Positions 24,330 through 37,735 of a stretch of DNA of 59,700 nucleotides are shown here, piece after piece. The translations under genes were made by a program, and so were the position numbers. Location of the stretch: contig JBBHKE010001781.1 in NCBI GenBank assembly GCA_037447655.1, positions 229,340 to 289,039 on the forward strand. The letters run 5' to 3'. The notes under the pieces are model-generated. The model saw nothing but the letters and a program-made list of their open reading frames with translations. It had not been told where the DNA came from and searched no databases. Source of the stretch: Zygnema cylindricum (taxonomy: Eukaryota; Streptophyta; Zygnematophyceae; Zygnematales; Zygnemataceae). The stretch's first letter is position 1. Every line of letters begins with the position of its first letter.

Positions 24330-24677
24330 AGCACGATGGTAAACCATCTCAGTCCAGGGGTACAAAAGGGGTAGCATGGCCAAAACTGAAAAACTACATC
24401 ATCACCACAGTCAACAAAATGAACATACAAAATGTTGATAACAACGAACATTTTTATTGGTGATCTTAATAAAATAGTCATTGGTGTTTCTATTGGTGCA
24501 GTAGTATAAATTACAACATGTTATGTTTTTCAAACTGCTTTAGCAACTAAAGGGCAATAAAAAACAAAGAGACCGACGAGAACACATAAAAATGGCAAGG
24601 AAAATAAAAGCACCCAACCTCAAAATGAAAAGCACGACTACGCAAAAACCAAAACTACAACCCTAACCCCAACTCAA

Positions 24678-25415
24678 TTAAATATCTACGAAAAGCAGCC
24701 TCGTAAGTCCCCCCATCCCGGGGGAGCACGCTGAGGGAGTACCGGAACACGTCGACGATCCATAACCGCAATAGCCGATCGAAGGAGAAGCCTGTACTCG
24801 CTGTAAAGCCACATATAAACGTTGACCATAAAAGGAAGTAATCATCGAAAGAGAGGGGCTCCAAGGTCCTCGTTGCTCGAAAGCACGACGAGCACAAGTA
24901 CCGAGAAACTCGTCCAATGCAACACCCAAACAACCAAAGATCTCAACCGCCATCGGAATAAAGTCATCCATAGGGTCCCGGTGGGCATAATCACGCTCCT
25001 TCGCCTTAGCGGCATCACGAGCTGCCACCCCAACATGTCGAGCCGCTTGACCAACAACTGTAGCCGAAGTAGGCTTCGCCAAAACAATATCACCGAAGAT
25101 GCGACGGGCACAATCGAGCAAAACAACATCAACCTGGAGGGAGGGAATTATATGAGAAACCTCCCGACGCACAGAAAAGCCCCCCTTCAAAGCAATATTC
25201 ACAACGGCGTCGCGAATAGTGTCGTGCGCCTGGATTAAATCTCCCCCATGGGAGCAACGAAGCAAATGGACACCGCCGGGCCCCAAGACACGACCACAAG
25301 CACAAACAAGAGAGCCAAACAAATGAGGATGGGGGGGGGAGGCAAGGCGAAAACATAGGGCGGTGATGCTCAGAGGGCGGTGGTGAACTAAGCAAGTGAA
25401 AATCGGAGTGGACAA
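24678..25415 (-). pseudogene. Zinc-motif plus restriction-like endonuclease-type domain of copy 2
   Basis: Parallel to the copy 1 domain: CACGRVLGPGGVHLLRC (C-x1-C-x9-H-x3-C), HDTIRD, VRREVSHIIPS, LQVDVVLLDCARRIFGDIVL and the helical tail with FGCLGVALDEFLGTCARRAF. Conservation of spacing and of the E/D/D residues between two otherwise decayed copies supports a real functional domain in the ancestor. Confidence 0.6.
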
Positions 25416-26253
25416 AATAGGTGTAACGAATAGTCAAGAGCTAGAACCAGGTCCACCACAAGAGAGAAGACGAGCACGCGAAGAATCATAGGGAAAAGCC
25501 TCGAGAAGCATAGATGGCGGCGACAACACGATCGAAAATCGATTCGTGGACACACTCAACGAATTTCGTAACAAGGGTGGAGAGAATTGGCACATCCACT
25601 AGGGCATGTGAAGGAAGAGAACCTGACGCGTCCAACAGAGAGCGCGTCAAGCAGAGAGTGCTGGAAGGCAAACACACCGTCCGAAACCCGGTGAACCACG
25701 GTAGCTATAACATGGGTGTCCCCAACCAAGAAATGGGAAAAAGAGTGGAGGCAATAAGGCACCAAATTCCTAAATAGGCAGCGGAAGCAACACAGGCAGT
25801 CGATAACAAACCCAATCCCCCCGTCAAGATAAGAAGGGATGCCTGAATGCGGGCCGAGGGCCCAAACTCGGGATCAAATGCCCCACGACCTAACAGAGTG
25901 TGAAGGACATCCATGAGGCGATCATCAAAAGCTAAAAGAGAGGAGACAAACGTCGAGGTGGGAGGCGAAGTACGGGTAAGGTAGGAAAGGCGGTGGGAGG
26001 AACATAGCAAAACCCAGTTGGGGATCAGGAAGGTGTGGAAGGTCGTCCACATGGGCCAAATTTGTTTGAACAACATCATCAAGAAACTGGGTCACGAAAG
26101 TATCAAAACCAAGGGAGCAATGAAACACATGAATGTCATCGAACGAAGAAGGAGTTTGAAAACCGAAGGGGGAGTAAAGGAAAGTGGAATGTTCTGAGGG
26201 GACTAAATAACACCATTCGAAGGCTGGTTTGAAAGGTTGAGTTCGGCTAAACG

Positions 26254-26944
26254 TTACTTGAAAAAATCATATGTCGGCACGACTTGTTCCTTAGGCCCAG
26301 TAATGTGCATATCCTCCGCAACCAAATGAAAAAGGCGAGAAGGGAAAGCAGTTACGGGAGCACGAAGGGCCCGGTAATGGGAGAGGGCGAACAAAGGTCC
26401 GCCTAGAGGATCGCCTTGGCGAGTGCTAGTCGCAAAGGAGAGAGGAAAGAGATCATTGCCGACCGAGAAGGAAAGGCTGGTCAAAGAATAGAAAGCCATC
26501 ACAAAGGGGAAAAGTTGGGAAATCGGAGATGGAGCCGCCATAAGCTTTGAAAAATGACGTTCCGATCCACTGTATTGAGGGCATTGGAAACTTCGGCCTG
26601 AAGGACCAACCAATCCGGATGTACATCCAACAAAGCTCGAATATAGTGGACCACGGCGTCACAGTTTCCTCTCGTGGCCACTCAAAACCGACGAGGGGAA
26701 AATAATCATGAAAAGTTGGTTGGAGCTGGAGATATATCGCACGAGCCACGAATCGGCATAAAACCTCTCCCATGGAAAAAAGGCAAATCCCTCCATTAGG
26801 TTTGGCAACTACCACAAGGCGCGACGTCCTCAGAAGATCAGAAATCCGAGGGGGAACATCCCCACTAGTAATAAGAGAACATGCTCGAAAAAACACATCA
26901 AACCCCTGGGCACCTGATTCAAGGGGCAAAACATCGCGAAACAA
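26254..26944 (-). pseudogene. Reverse transcriptase domain of copy 2 (frameshifted)
   Basis: Contains LVVVAKPNGGICLFSMGEVL (fingers), DWLVLQAEVSNALNTVDRNV (motif A, with the catalytic Asp changed to Glu in QAEVSNALN), TSTRQGDPLGGPLFAL (motif B) and LVAEDMHITG (motif C, AED in place of ADD). Both catalytic motifs are altered, so this copy is dead even apart from its frameshifts. Confidence 0.75.
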
Positions 26945-28083
26945 CTCCTACATTATTCCCGAGGCCCCCCCCCGATAAAAGGTGAAGAGAAGAGCTAAAG
27001 GCTTTAATGAAAACCTCCCGATCTCAATTAAAACTCTGAGAATACTCAAATGTGTGGATGGAATGGGGTAAAAGGAAAGGCGTAACGGGGTGGAGAGCTC
27101 GAACGACCTCAACTGTAAAAGAAGATTGGGGGGGAGAAAATAATGGTTGTTTGGCTCGAACCGCTCGAGAAAGCTCACCAACACGGCCTAAGTGAATAGC
27201 TTGACGATAAGAGGTCGGGACATCTGATGGCCTAGATGGGCGACGCGGTGTGAAAAGGCTCTCGATACCCAATCCTCATGCTCAACATAGAGGGCCTTCT
27301 AGTCACCACGAAGGAATCGGTGACAACGCGCTATAGTCTCTCTAGCCCCATTGCCCCCTCCACAACCAGGAAGGACTAGAACCCAGAGAGAGAATATAAG
27401 AAGAGGTGCCAAAGAGCAATGTCTGTCGGGTTTGAAAAAATGTGGGACAATTGGAGGTGAAGGGCATCTTGTACAAATGTCCACACGGCCATAGGAATAC
27501 GGGTGTACAATCGCGGGCGGGGGGCTCCCAAATCATTAGCCCCTAAAACATCTAACTCACGGACAAAATTCTAGTCCTCATATATGGGGTCAGACGAAGT
27601 GTGGTCGATGACGATTAAAGAGATGTGATAGACGAATGACCACGAATGGGTTATACAATGTCGACAGCTCCGTGTTAACGCGAAATATCGGCACTAAGAG
27701 CAAAAGGGTTGTGACAACCAAGACATTCCAAACGCCTAGAGGTTAGTTTAGAAGGTTTGGGTGGAGGTGGGGAAGGGAAAAGGGGAAAATAAGTGTTTCC
27801 AGACATTGTCAATAAGTCAAATAAGCCATGTGAATTGAGAGAAAGAAAAAACATGGGAGAGGAAAACGAACCATGTGTGATGGATGGTGAAATTGGTAGT
27901 AGCCAACATAAAACTTGATTGCGAAAAAGAGAAAGACGGGGGGAAGGGGGAGGGAGAAGAGAGGGAGAAAGGAGGGAGGAGGGAAAAGGGGGAGGAAGAG
28001 GATTCAAGTATCGGTTTTTGGGTGTGAAAGAGGTTTAGGAGGGGGGTGAACAAATGTCAGAATAATTGTTTTTTTTTCCGAGT

Positions 28084-28086
<3 letters not shown>

Positions 28087-28121
<35 letters not shown>
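28087..28121. repeat. (GT)n microsatellite
   Basis: Uninterrupted GT run of about 35 bp at the edge of the AT-rich region. Confidence 0.95.
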
Positions 28122-28123
<2 letters not shown>

Positions 28124-30050
28124 AATTTAATTCTGTTGAGTAAGTTTAATTTTTTTACTTTTAATTGATAAATGTTTATCCAATTTAGAACACGTTGGGT
28201 TTTTTAACATACACAAATTTTCTTTATCACGTTCTGTTAGTTTTTTAACGCGTGCAATTTTTTTTTAGTTTTGCCGATTTTTTTTTACACGCGGGTTTTG
28301 TTGGCTTTCTCAACACGGGCATCTTTTTTTTTTGTTGGTTTATTTAACACGCGTTATTCGGTTTTGTTGATTAAATTTCAATTTTGTTTGTTTTCTTAAC
28401 TCGCGCAATGTGTTTTTGTGAACTTTACTGTGTTTTGTTTGTTTTTATTTTTTGATAAAACACTTTTTGTTTTGTTTTATATATCAAAAAATAAATTAAT
28501 AAATTATCACATAATTTAATATATTTAACCGTTATATATTTAAACTATTGTTAAAATTACAATTTATAAAGTGCAAAATTATAAATTTTAATTTTAATAA
28601 AAAAATCAATTAATAAATTAGTAAATTAACAAAATAAAAAATAGCAAAATAATAATAACAAAACAAAAAAAAATACATAAATCAACAACTTACTCGAACA
28701 AATATATAATTACTTGAACAAATATATATTTATTTAATTATAAAGTGCAAATTTTTTAATTTAAATTTAAGTTTTAATAAAAATCAATAAATAAATAAAT
28801 GAATTAACAAATTAACAAATAATAAAAAAAAATCTATATAATAAGAAAAAATAAAAGAAATATAAAAAAAAATAACTAAATAAATAAATTATTTAAACCA
28901 ACAACACACACATATATAATAAACCTTATCTATTGAAAAAAATGTAAGATTTATATGTTAGAAAGAAAAAAATATATAGTTTATTTTTTTATTTTTTAAA
29001 TTATTTAATAATTTAAAACCTTTAAAAAACTTCTTTTTTTAATATATAAAAAATTATACTAAATCTTTTTACGTCATTAATTAAAAAAACAATAATAGAT
29101 TAAAAGAGTGAAAAAAAATGTTGGCTTTCTAAATGCCTAAAAATAAAAATATATTTTATTTTATCAATAATTCTTTTATATTTTATAAAAATATACCATT
29201 TTGGATCACCTAAGTTAACGTTAATTCTTTCAATGTGCTCCTTTAATTTCTCAGTAATACGTTCAAGTGGTTGCATTGGTCCTTTGTCTTTATCGAGAGC
29301 ATCCTCACACCCTCCTTTATCAATTTTAAACTGTTTTGCAGATAAAGCTTGAACAACGCCTCCAGATTTTAAACTGTTTTGCACATAAAGCCTCAACACT
29401 CCTCCGGAGGTGCCACTATGACCATTGGAATCAATTCCATTAGCCTTTACACAAAACGATTTTGGCTCATTATTGTACTTCTTGAAATTTGCACATTTTT
29501 CTACCTCTCTCTGATTCGTGCACAATGGAGATTTCCTTTCCCTTCAGTCCTAAAAGTTATTGAGACATGGCACTCTGGCATGAAAACTCTTTTATATTTT
29601 ATCAAAAATTGCTTTATGCTAATAAAACAGGTTTTTTTTCTTCCGAACATTTTTTTGTCTCTCAAATATTTTTTTGGTAGAATTATCTGTTTCTTTTTTG
29701 AAAGCGCGATTTTTTTTTCGAACATTTTTTTAACAGATTTTGGTTCTAAAATTAGCTGTTTACTTTTGGTCAAATTTTACCTTTGCTTTGTGTCAAATTA
29801 TTAAACGAGACATAAATGTGTTTTTGCAAAAACTATGGATGAGTCTAAATATTTTTTTGGCAAATTTTATTGTTTAATTTTGTCTAGATTTTCGCTTTGA
29901 GTGTATTTTTTTCTTTCAAACATTTTTTTGGCAGAATTAGTTAATGTTTACTTTTGCCCAAATTTTAGTCTTGTGTTCAAATACCTAACAAAACAAATAA
30001 ATGTGTCTTTTGAAAGACAATAGTAACTGTATTAGACCGTCAAACAAAAG
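28122..30050. other. Extremely AT-rich non-coding DNA
   Basis: A/T homopolymers and AAATTAA-type words throughout, with recurring 'AACACGCG' islands at 28240-28410. The only coding-like stretch is the minus-strand fragment at 29174-29525. Confidence 0.65.
29174..29525 (-). pseudogene. Possible transposon-protein fragment with internal duplication
   Basis: A minus-strand reading frame with protein-like composition (GPMQPLERITEKLKEHIERI) in otherwise AT-only DNA. Within it a 45-bp unit is duplicated (TTTTAAACTGTTTTGCA at about 29325 and 29370). The family is not recognised. It could be a captured or transposon-derived fragment. Confidence 0.3.
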
Positions 30051-33000
30051 TTTTGTTTTGCGGTTGAAATTCATAAATTTGAAATATTTATCATTATCAA
30101 TAGAAAATGATTTACAAAAAAAAATGTAAAATAATATTCAAATAAGCTAATTTTTTAAAGATCACCTCAATAAAAGAACGTTCATGTATATGTTTGATTG
30201 ATAACAAGTGAGACTTTAATTAGTTTCACATTTTTGACAACGATAAATAGTTATTATGCATGTCTTTGATCGGTATAGGCATTGATTCTTTCGTATTTAG
30301 AAAGATTCTTTTCTACATGATAGATTTGTTATTGAATTTGGTTTTTAAAAATAGTCTTTATGGTCTTGAAAAAATAGTCTATTGAGTTTTAAATCTTTTT
30401 GGTTTTGAAAAAGCAGTATTTTTAGTTTAAATATAAAAAATAGTTTTTTGAAAACTTGTTGCGAGGTGTTTTACTTTAAAATTCTAAAATTTAATTTTAT
30501 TGTTGTTTTTATTTCAAATTTTTAAAATTTAATTTTACTATTAAAAAAATTGTTCAATCATATGGTGTTTTGGATTAAAATTTTAAAATTAAAAAAATAT
30601 ATATCTAATTGAATGTAAAAAAATGAATGTTTATAATATTTTTTTTCCTTTAAAAAATAAAAATTTAATTTTAAAACTAAAAAAATTGTCAAACCAAAAT
30701 TTTAAAATTTAATTAATAGATTGTTTAATCTGATAATGAAAATATTGTTTTTGTTTTAAAATTTTAAGATTGTCTAATTGGATGTTGAAAAAATTGTTTT
30801 TGCTATTGAAAAGATTGTCCAATAGGAAGATGGTTTTTGCTTTAAAATTTTCAAATTTGACTTAAATTTTAAAATTTAAAGAAATATTGTTTAATTGGAT
30901 GTTGAAAATATAGTTTTTGTTGCTGAAAAGATTGTCCAATCAAATGGTATTTCTACTTCTAATGGTGTTTTTGTTTTAAAAATTGTTTAATCAAATAGTG
31001 TTTTTGCTTTAAAATTTTTAAAAAATTGTTCAATGGTGTTTTCATTTTTGATTTAAATATTTGTTAAATTTAATTTTATCGTTGAAAAAATTGTCTAACC
31101 AAAATTTTAATATTTAAAAAAAAAATTGTCTAATCGAATGTTGAAAAGATTGTTTTTATTTTAAAATTTTACAATTTATTTTTACTCTTGATGTTATTTT
31201 TGTTTTTGGTGTTTTTACTTTAAAATTTTATTCAATTTAATTTTACTGCTGAAAAAAAACTGAAAAAAACTGTTCAACCAAAATTAAACATTATTTTAGC
31301 TTTAAAATATTAAAATTTAATTTTAGTGCTTAAAAGATTGGCCAATCAAAATATTATCCAATTAGATGGAAAAGATAGTCTAATCAAATGGTAAAAATTA
31401 ACAAATGATGTTTTTGTTTTAAAATTTTGTGTTTTTACTTTAAAATTTTGTTATTATCCAATCAAATGACAAACATCTAATACAATTAGGTTTTCATTTT
31501 CTCAACAAGATGAGAGTGTGGATGTTACAATTATGGCTCATTTGAAGTATTTTTTTTTTAGATCTATCATTTTGTGTTATTTCAGTAATATTGTTGTTGT
31601 AGTGTTGATTATTGAAAAAATTTCAAAATTTATTTATTTTTTGTTATTGTCTAAATGATGTTTTTGCTTTAAAATTTTGTGTGTTTTTTTTAAAAAATTT
31701 GTATTTTTTGATTAATAGTGTTTCTGTTTTAAAATTTTGTGTTTTTCCGTTAAAATTTGATTATTGTTAAAATAGTGTTTTTACTTTTAAATTTTGTTAT
31801 TGTTCAATTTTTTGTTTTTGTTTTAAAATTGTATTATTTTCCAAATGGTGTTTTTTCTTTTAAATTTTGTTAATGTCTAATCGGATGACAGACATCTAAT
31901 ACAATTTCGGTTTTTTATTTTATTTTGTTATTGTCCAATCAGATGACAGACTTCTAATACAATTTAGGTTTCATCTATTCAACATGATGAGGACGTGGAT
32001 GCCACAATGAAAGCTCATTTGAGGTATTTTTTTTGTGGATCTATCGTTCTTTATAATTTTAGTAATGCTATTGTTGTAGTATTAAGATTTCAAAATTTAA
32101 TTTTACTATTGAGTACAAGATTTTAAAGTTTAATTTTACTATTGAAAAAATTGTCCAATTGAAGTATTTTTTTTCATTTTGTAAAATTATCATTTTGTGT
32201 AATTTTAGTTATCATTTTAGTCATCATTTTGTGTAATTTTAGTAATACTCTTCTAGATCTTTTTACTATTAAACAAATTGTTCAATTGATTTTTTTTTTT
32301 TGCGTTTTGTGAATATATCATTTTGTGTAATTTTAGTTATCATTTTGTGTAATTTGAGTAATACTTTTGTAGATGAATGATTTATATTTGTTGTGGATTT
32401 ATTATTCTGTGTAATTTCATTTCAGTAATACTTTTGTGGATTAATGATCTATCATTGTAGATCTTTTATTTTGTGTAATTTCAATAATACTATTACCGTT
32501 TCTGTTATTTAATTTTATATTTAAATAAATGATCTATCATTTTATGTAATTTTAGTAATACTATTTCTATTGAATAAAAGATTTTAAATTTATTAAAATA
32601 ATTGTTCAATCAGATTGGAGATTTATCATTTTATGTAATTTCAATTATCATTTAATTCTTCTATTGAAAAAATTGTTCAATCGATTTTAAAATTTAATTT
32701 TACTATTTAAAAGATCGAATCATAGGTAAATTTTAAAATTTAATTTTAATATTGATTTTTTTTTCATTTTGTGGATCTATGATTTTATGTGATTTTAGTT
32801 ATCATTTTGTGTATTGATTTTAAAATTTTAAAATTTAATTTCAATCGAATGATAGGCAAATTTTTAAAATTTAATTTTACGATTAAAAATAGGTATTTAT
32901 TTTATTGTGGATCTCTCAGTCTGTGTAATTTTGTAATCATTTTGTGTAATTTCAGTAATGTTGTCGTGGATTTGATTTATCATTGATCTATCGTTCAGTT

Positions 33001-36000
33001 ATCACTTTGTGTAATTTCAGTAATGTCGATCTATCATTGTGGATCTATCATTGTGTGTAATGATATGTAATTTTATCTAATCTATCATTGTCTATCTATC
33101 ATTTGATGTAATTTTAGTTATGAGTTTTAGTTATCCGTTTGTGTAATTTTAGTAATATGGATCTATCATTGTAAAACTATCATTCATCTGATCTATCATT
33201 GTGGATCTACCATTCTGTGTAATTTCAGTTAATTTTATTTGATTGATCATTGTGGATCTATCATACAATGTAATTTCACTTATTAGTTTGTGTAATTTCT
33301 AGGTCTATCATTTTGTGTAATTTTAGTTATCAGTTTGTGTAATTTTAATAATGTCGATTTATCATTTTAAATCCATTGTGTAATTTTAGTAATGTGGATC
33401 TATCATTGTGGATCTATCATTCTGTGCAATTTTATTTATCAGTTTGTGTAATTTCAGTAATGTGGATCTATCATTCTGTGTAATTCCAGTTATTAGTCTT
33501 TGTAAAATTACAGTAATAATGTTTTTTTTTGTTTAATTTTACTATTGAGTAAAAAGATTTAAAATATTGTATTTTACTATTGACTAGAACATTTTAAAAT
33601 GTAATTTTACTATTGAAAAGATTGTTCTTCAATCGGGTGTAATTTTCGTAATACTATTTGTATTGTTAAATTTTTATGTTTCTGTTGTTTAATTTTACAA
33701 TTGGGTAAAAGATTTTAAAAGATTAAATTTTACTATTGAGCAAAACATTTTAAAATTTAATTTTACTATTGAGAAGATTGTTCTTCAGTCGGATGTAATT
33801 TTAGTAATACTATTTGTGTTATTAAATTTAACTGTTTCTGTTGTTTAATTTTATTATTGAGTAAAATATTTTAAAAGATTGTCTTTTACTATTGAATAAA
33901 ATATTTTAAAATTTAATTTTACTATTAAAAAGATTGTTCAATCGGGTGACAGACGTTTAATACAATGTGGGTTTTATCTTTTTAACAAAATGACATTGTG
34001 GATGTCACAATGAAAGCACATTTCAAGTATTTTTGTTATTATGTAAATCTATTATTTTGGGTATAATAATATTGTTGTCGTAGTGTTTTTGCTTTAGAAT
34101 TTTAGAATTTGATTTTAGTGCTGAAAAAATTGTCCAATCAGATGACAAATCCATCATTGTTCAATCATATTGTTCAATGATTTAATTTTATTGTTGAAAA
34201 GATTATTCAAACAAATAACAAAGCAATCATTATCCAATCAATTAAACAAATCAATCTTTGTTCAATAAAATTGTGGAATTGTCCAATCGGATGACAAATC
34301 AATCATTGTCCCATCAATCTGACAAATCAATCATTATTCAATCAGATTGTTTAATAATTTAATTATATTGCTAGAAAGATTGTTCAATCGGATTATCGTA
34401 TAAAATTGTTCTATCGAAAAAAAAAATTGTTGAAGAGATTATACAATCTGATGACAAATCAATCATTGTCCAATGAAATTGTCCAATAATTTAACTTTAC
34501 TGTTAAAAAAATAATCAAATGAGAAATCAATCATTGTTCTATCAAATTGTCCAATAATTTAAGTTTATTGCTAAAAAAATTGTTAAATCATATTGTCCAA
34601 TCGGATGATATTGTCAAATCTATATAATAAATTGTTCAATCAGATTGTCTAATTGGGTGACATTGTCAAATTTGTTTAATTTCAGTAATATTGTTACTTT
34701 TGTCGTAGCATTTTTTCTTTAAAATTTTAAATTAAAAATTTAAAAAAGTGTTTTTATTTTAAAATTTTAAAATCTAATTTTACTGTTGAATAAAGTGTTC
34801 AATAGGATAATCCAGTCTGATGATATTGTCAAATCTGTATAATAAATTGTTCAATCGGATTGTCCAATCGAATGATGTTGTCAAATCCGTGTAATTTCAC
34901 TAATATTGTTATTATTGTTGTAGTATTTTTTCTTTAAAATTTTAAATTAAAATTTCAAAAAAAATGTTTTTGCTTTAAAATTTTAAATTCTAGTTTTACT
35001 GCTAAAAAAATTTTTTAATCGGATTGTCCAATCGGATGACATTGTCAAATCTACGTAATAACATTGTCAATTTTGTATAATTTCAGTAATATTGTTACTA
35101 CTGACATAGTGGTTTTGCTTTAAAATTTTAAATTTTAATTTTACTGCTGAAAATATTCTCCAATCAGATTGTCCAATCGGATGATATTGTCAAATTTGTG
35201 TAATTTCAGTAATACTGTTACTGTTACAACAACAGTTGCTGAAAAGATTCTCCAATCAGATTGTCCAATCGGATGATATTGTCAAATTTGTGTAATTTCA
35301 GTAATACTGTTACTGTTACAACAACTGTTGTCACGACAGCTGTTGTCAAATGACATTGTCAAATCTGAATACAACTGTTGTCGGATGACATTATCAAATC
35401 TATGTAATTTCAGTAATATTATTACTGTTATAACAACTGTTGTCGTAGTGATTTTGTTTTAAAACAACTGTTGTGCTTTTGCTTTAAAACAACTATTGTC
35501 GTAGTTTTTTTGCTTGTCGTATCGGATGACATTGTCAAATCTGTGTAATATCAATAATATTGTTACAGTTACGACAACCAATGTCGGATGACATTGTCAA
35601 CACTGAATGCGATTCTTGCTATTGTAGGATGACATTTTGAAATTTGTGTAATTTCAATAATATAGTTACCGTTACGACAACTGTTGTCGTAGTGTTTTTG
35701 TTTTAAAACAACTATTATCGTAGTGTTTTTGTTTTAAAATTTTAATTTTTAATTTTATAGTGTTTTTGCTTTAGAAAATTTTAATTTAATTTTAAAATGT
35801 TTTTGCTTTAAATTTTATAATTTAGTTTTACTGCTAAAAGAATCGCAATTTTTTTTAAAAAATAAATTTTAAAATTTAACTTTACTGCTAAAAAGATAGT
35901 CTTATCGGATGACATTGTCAAATCAATCGTTCTCCAATCGGATTGTCCAATAAATTCAACATTTTCCAATCAGATGACATTGTCAAATCAATCATTGTCC
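30050..36000. repeat. Six-kb array of interleaved degenerate repeat motifs
   Basis: Four motif families recur dozens of times in shifting order: TTTTAAAATTTAATTTTACT with GTTGAAAAGATTG; ATTGTCCAATCGGATGACAT with TGTCAAATC; GTGTAATTTCAGTAATATTG; and GGATCTATCATTGT. The first dominates 30.4-32.8 kb, the last 32.9-33.5 kb and the second 33.9-36.0 kb. Near 35.2-35.7 kb a further unit, GTTACGACAACTGTTGTCG, appears. No ORF or terminal structure is visible. Confidence 0.75.
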
Positions 36001-36116
36001 AATCACTAACTTTGTGACCATTAGCCCACAGAGTATCCAGCTTATATGAAACCTCTAAGATAATATTTGCCCTTTTGACTTTCACATTAAATAAGTGTCG
36101 CCCAGGCACACAAGTA

Positions 36117-36235
36117 TTATGACCACTTTCACCCTGCGAAGGTCAAACTCCCTTGAGCCGAACGTAATAAATCCACTGGATTTGCTCCCCTGAGCATTAA
36201 GTTATGGCTGGCAAAGTTTTGTGCCAAGTTTTGTG
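36117..36235 (-). repeat. LTR-like remnant related to the copia LTRs
   Basis: The stretch TTCACCCTGCGAAGG to TTGCTCCCCTGAGCATTAAG and TTATGGCTGGCAAAGTTTT matches, with substitutions, the LTR segments near 37863-37955 and 47005-47105. Only a fragment is present. Confidence 0.55.
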
Positions 36236-37735
36236 CGCATACCAAAGGCCTACCATAAAAACGCCTTCTTTTGAACTATGGTTTCATAGTATAAACTTTC
36301 ACCTAGCTCGGGTTTATTCCGTCATTTTACTATTTTAGTAATTTATTTTAAAATATAAAGTGTTTAGCGAATCGCACGGTTTTAAAGTGTTGTTATCGTA
36401 CTATTAACTATTAGGGTCGTGGCTAGATCAAAAGTGCGGTTTAGGGGAAACTTCCTGCAATAGGGAGACACTTACTGCCAGAAAATCTCAATAGATTTTC
36501 CGTCAGGTTCCACCACAGTCATCGGTGTTAAAGACAAACCACTAAATTAACGTAAGCGCTAACCTAGATATTAACGTTATTTTGTGTCTAAGGGTAAACT
36601 CCCATCAAGCAAAAAATGGGGTTGTTTACTGGAGAAAGTATCTTTCTGTACTAAGTCGTACTGTTTTTTTTTTTTTTTTACAAAAGATGTTTACGAGAAA
36701 TTCATTAAGATTCTCTTGACTTTTTCGCGAAAACTTCCACCGTTCGATTTTGAATTTTCGAAGCAAACGCCTCTTCTATCTAGTACCTGGCAAGTCTCCT
36801 TCGACTGTCCTCGGGAGGACAGTTTGCGCTTACAGGACGTGTGTATTGGTCCACTTGTAAAAGTCAGAATCGATTTATGACAGACGTGAAGTTATATACT
36901 TACATGTGGCAAATAGCGTGTAACTTCTGGCATCAAAGCCACCCTGTTCGCCAATAAAATAATTTTGTAAGACATTCTGTCACGCCTCCGTTGGTACAAC
37001 GATAATACATGAACCTACAAATGGTACATTCATGGACATTTGTACAAATTTTCATTTTGCAACGGTTTTCGTGGCCGTTGGTACAACGACAAATACAATA
37101 ACGTTCAGATTGTACATTAGCGTGACGCTAATAGATAATTTAATCGGCGTCCGCCCGTAAAGATATGCATTTGAGATATTATAATTTTCAAAATTTTCAT
37201 TATTCTCGGCCTGCTCAAGAGGGTCTTACGTGGTACCAATCGCAATCCAACACGTAAACAATTTTTGCCTTGCTGGCACAACCTGATGGAAAGGTGTTAC
37301 AAACATTACTGCCAGAAAACCTGACCGTACGATTACTGGAAACGCTTGATGTAAGGTTAACCTAAGGGTGTACTTCCATTAGGCATATCTTTAATTGTAC
37401 GGAAAATTTTACTAAAGGGCGTGCCTTCCATTAGGTCGCGTCAATAAAACGACTTTTTATTTGCGTGGCTCATTCTGGTTGGTAACACGTAGGTTAATAT
37501 TAGATGCTTAAAATCTTGAAAGAATCTTGGAATGCAAAGTCTGAACGCTACATCTGTATGAACGGAAGTAATATCTGTACTAGCTGAGAAAATAGAAGTA
37601 CCACCCGATGTTATTGATGACTGGTACAGATGGCATTAAATGTACTACCCAAAATTCCAAAACGCAACGACAAAGAGGCAGCGACAAACTATGATGGTGG
37701 GAGCGTGACGGGATAATTTCTGCCGAATTGCAACC
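36236..37735. other. Intergenic, no gene seen
   Basis: Mixed-composition DNA. The words GTTGGTACAACGA (about 36992 and 37078) and TTACTGCCAGAAAA (about 36471 and 37306) each occur twice, hinting at decayed repeats. No ORF is supported. Confidence 0.5.

Larger units (their letters stand above)
24330..28060 (-). mobile_element. Non-LTR retrotransposon with RT and RLE-like C-terminus, copy 2 (degenerate, longer)
   Basis: Same family as 7150-9290 but on the minus strand and longer at its 5' side. In minus-strand order it has: a 5' ORF part (about 27600-27300, with FVRELDVLGANDLGAP and VWTFVQDALHLQLSHIF in shifted frames); SYRQAIHLGRVGELSRAVRA (about 27200); RT (26944-26254); a thumb/linker region (about 26250-25450) that copy 1 lacks; a zinc and nuclease-like domain (25415-24678); and a 3' UTR with the shared TGGTTTACCATCG motif, ending near 24330 in an A-rich tail. 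Many frameshifts and stops make it inactive. The 5' limit is approximate. Confidence 0.75.

Noticed and set aside
30050-36000. CRISPR-like or simple satellite array
   Set aside because: Repeat units vary in order and spacing and degenerate strongly; there is no fixed repeat-spacer pattern and the genome is eukaryotic.
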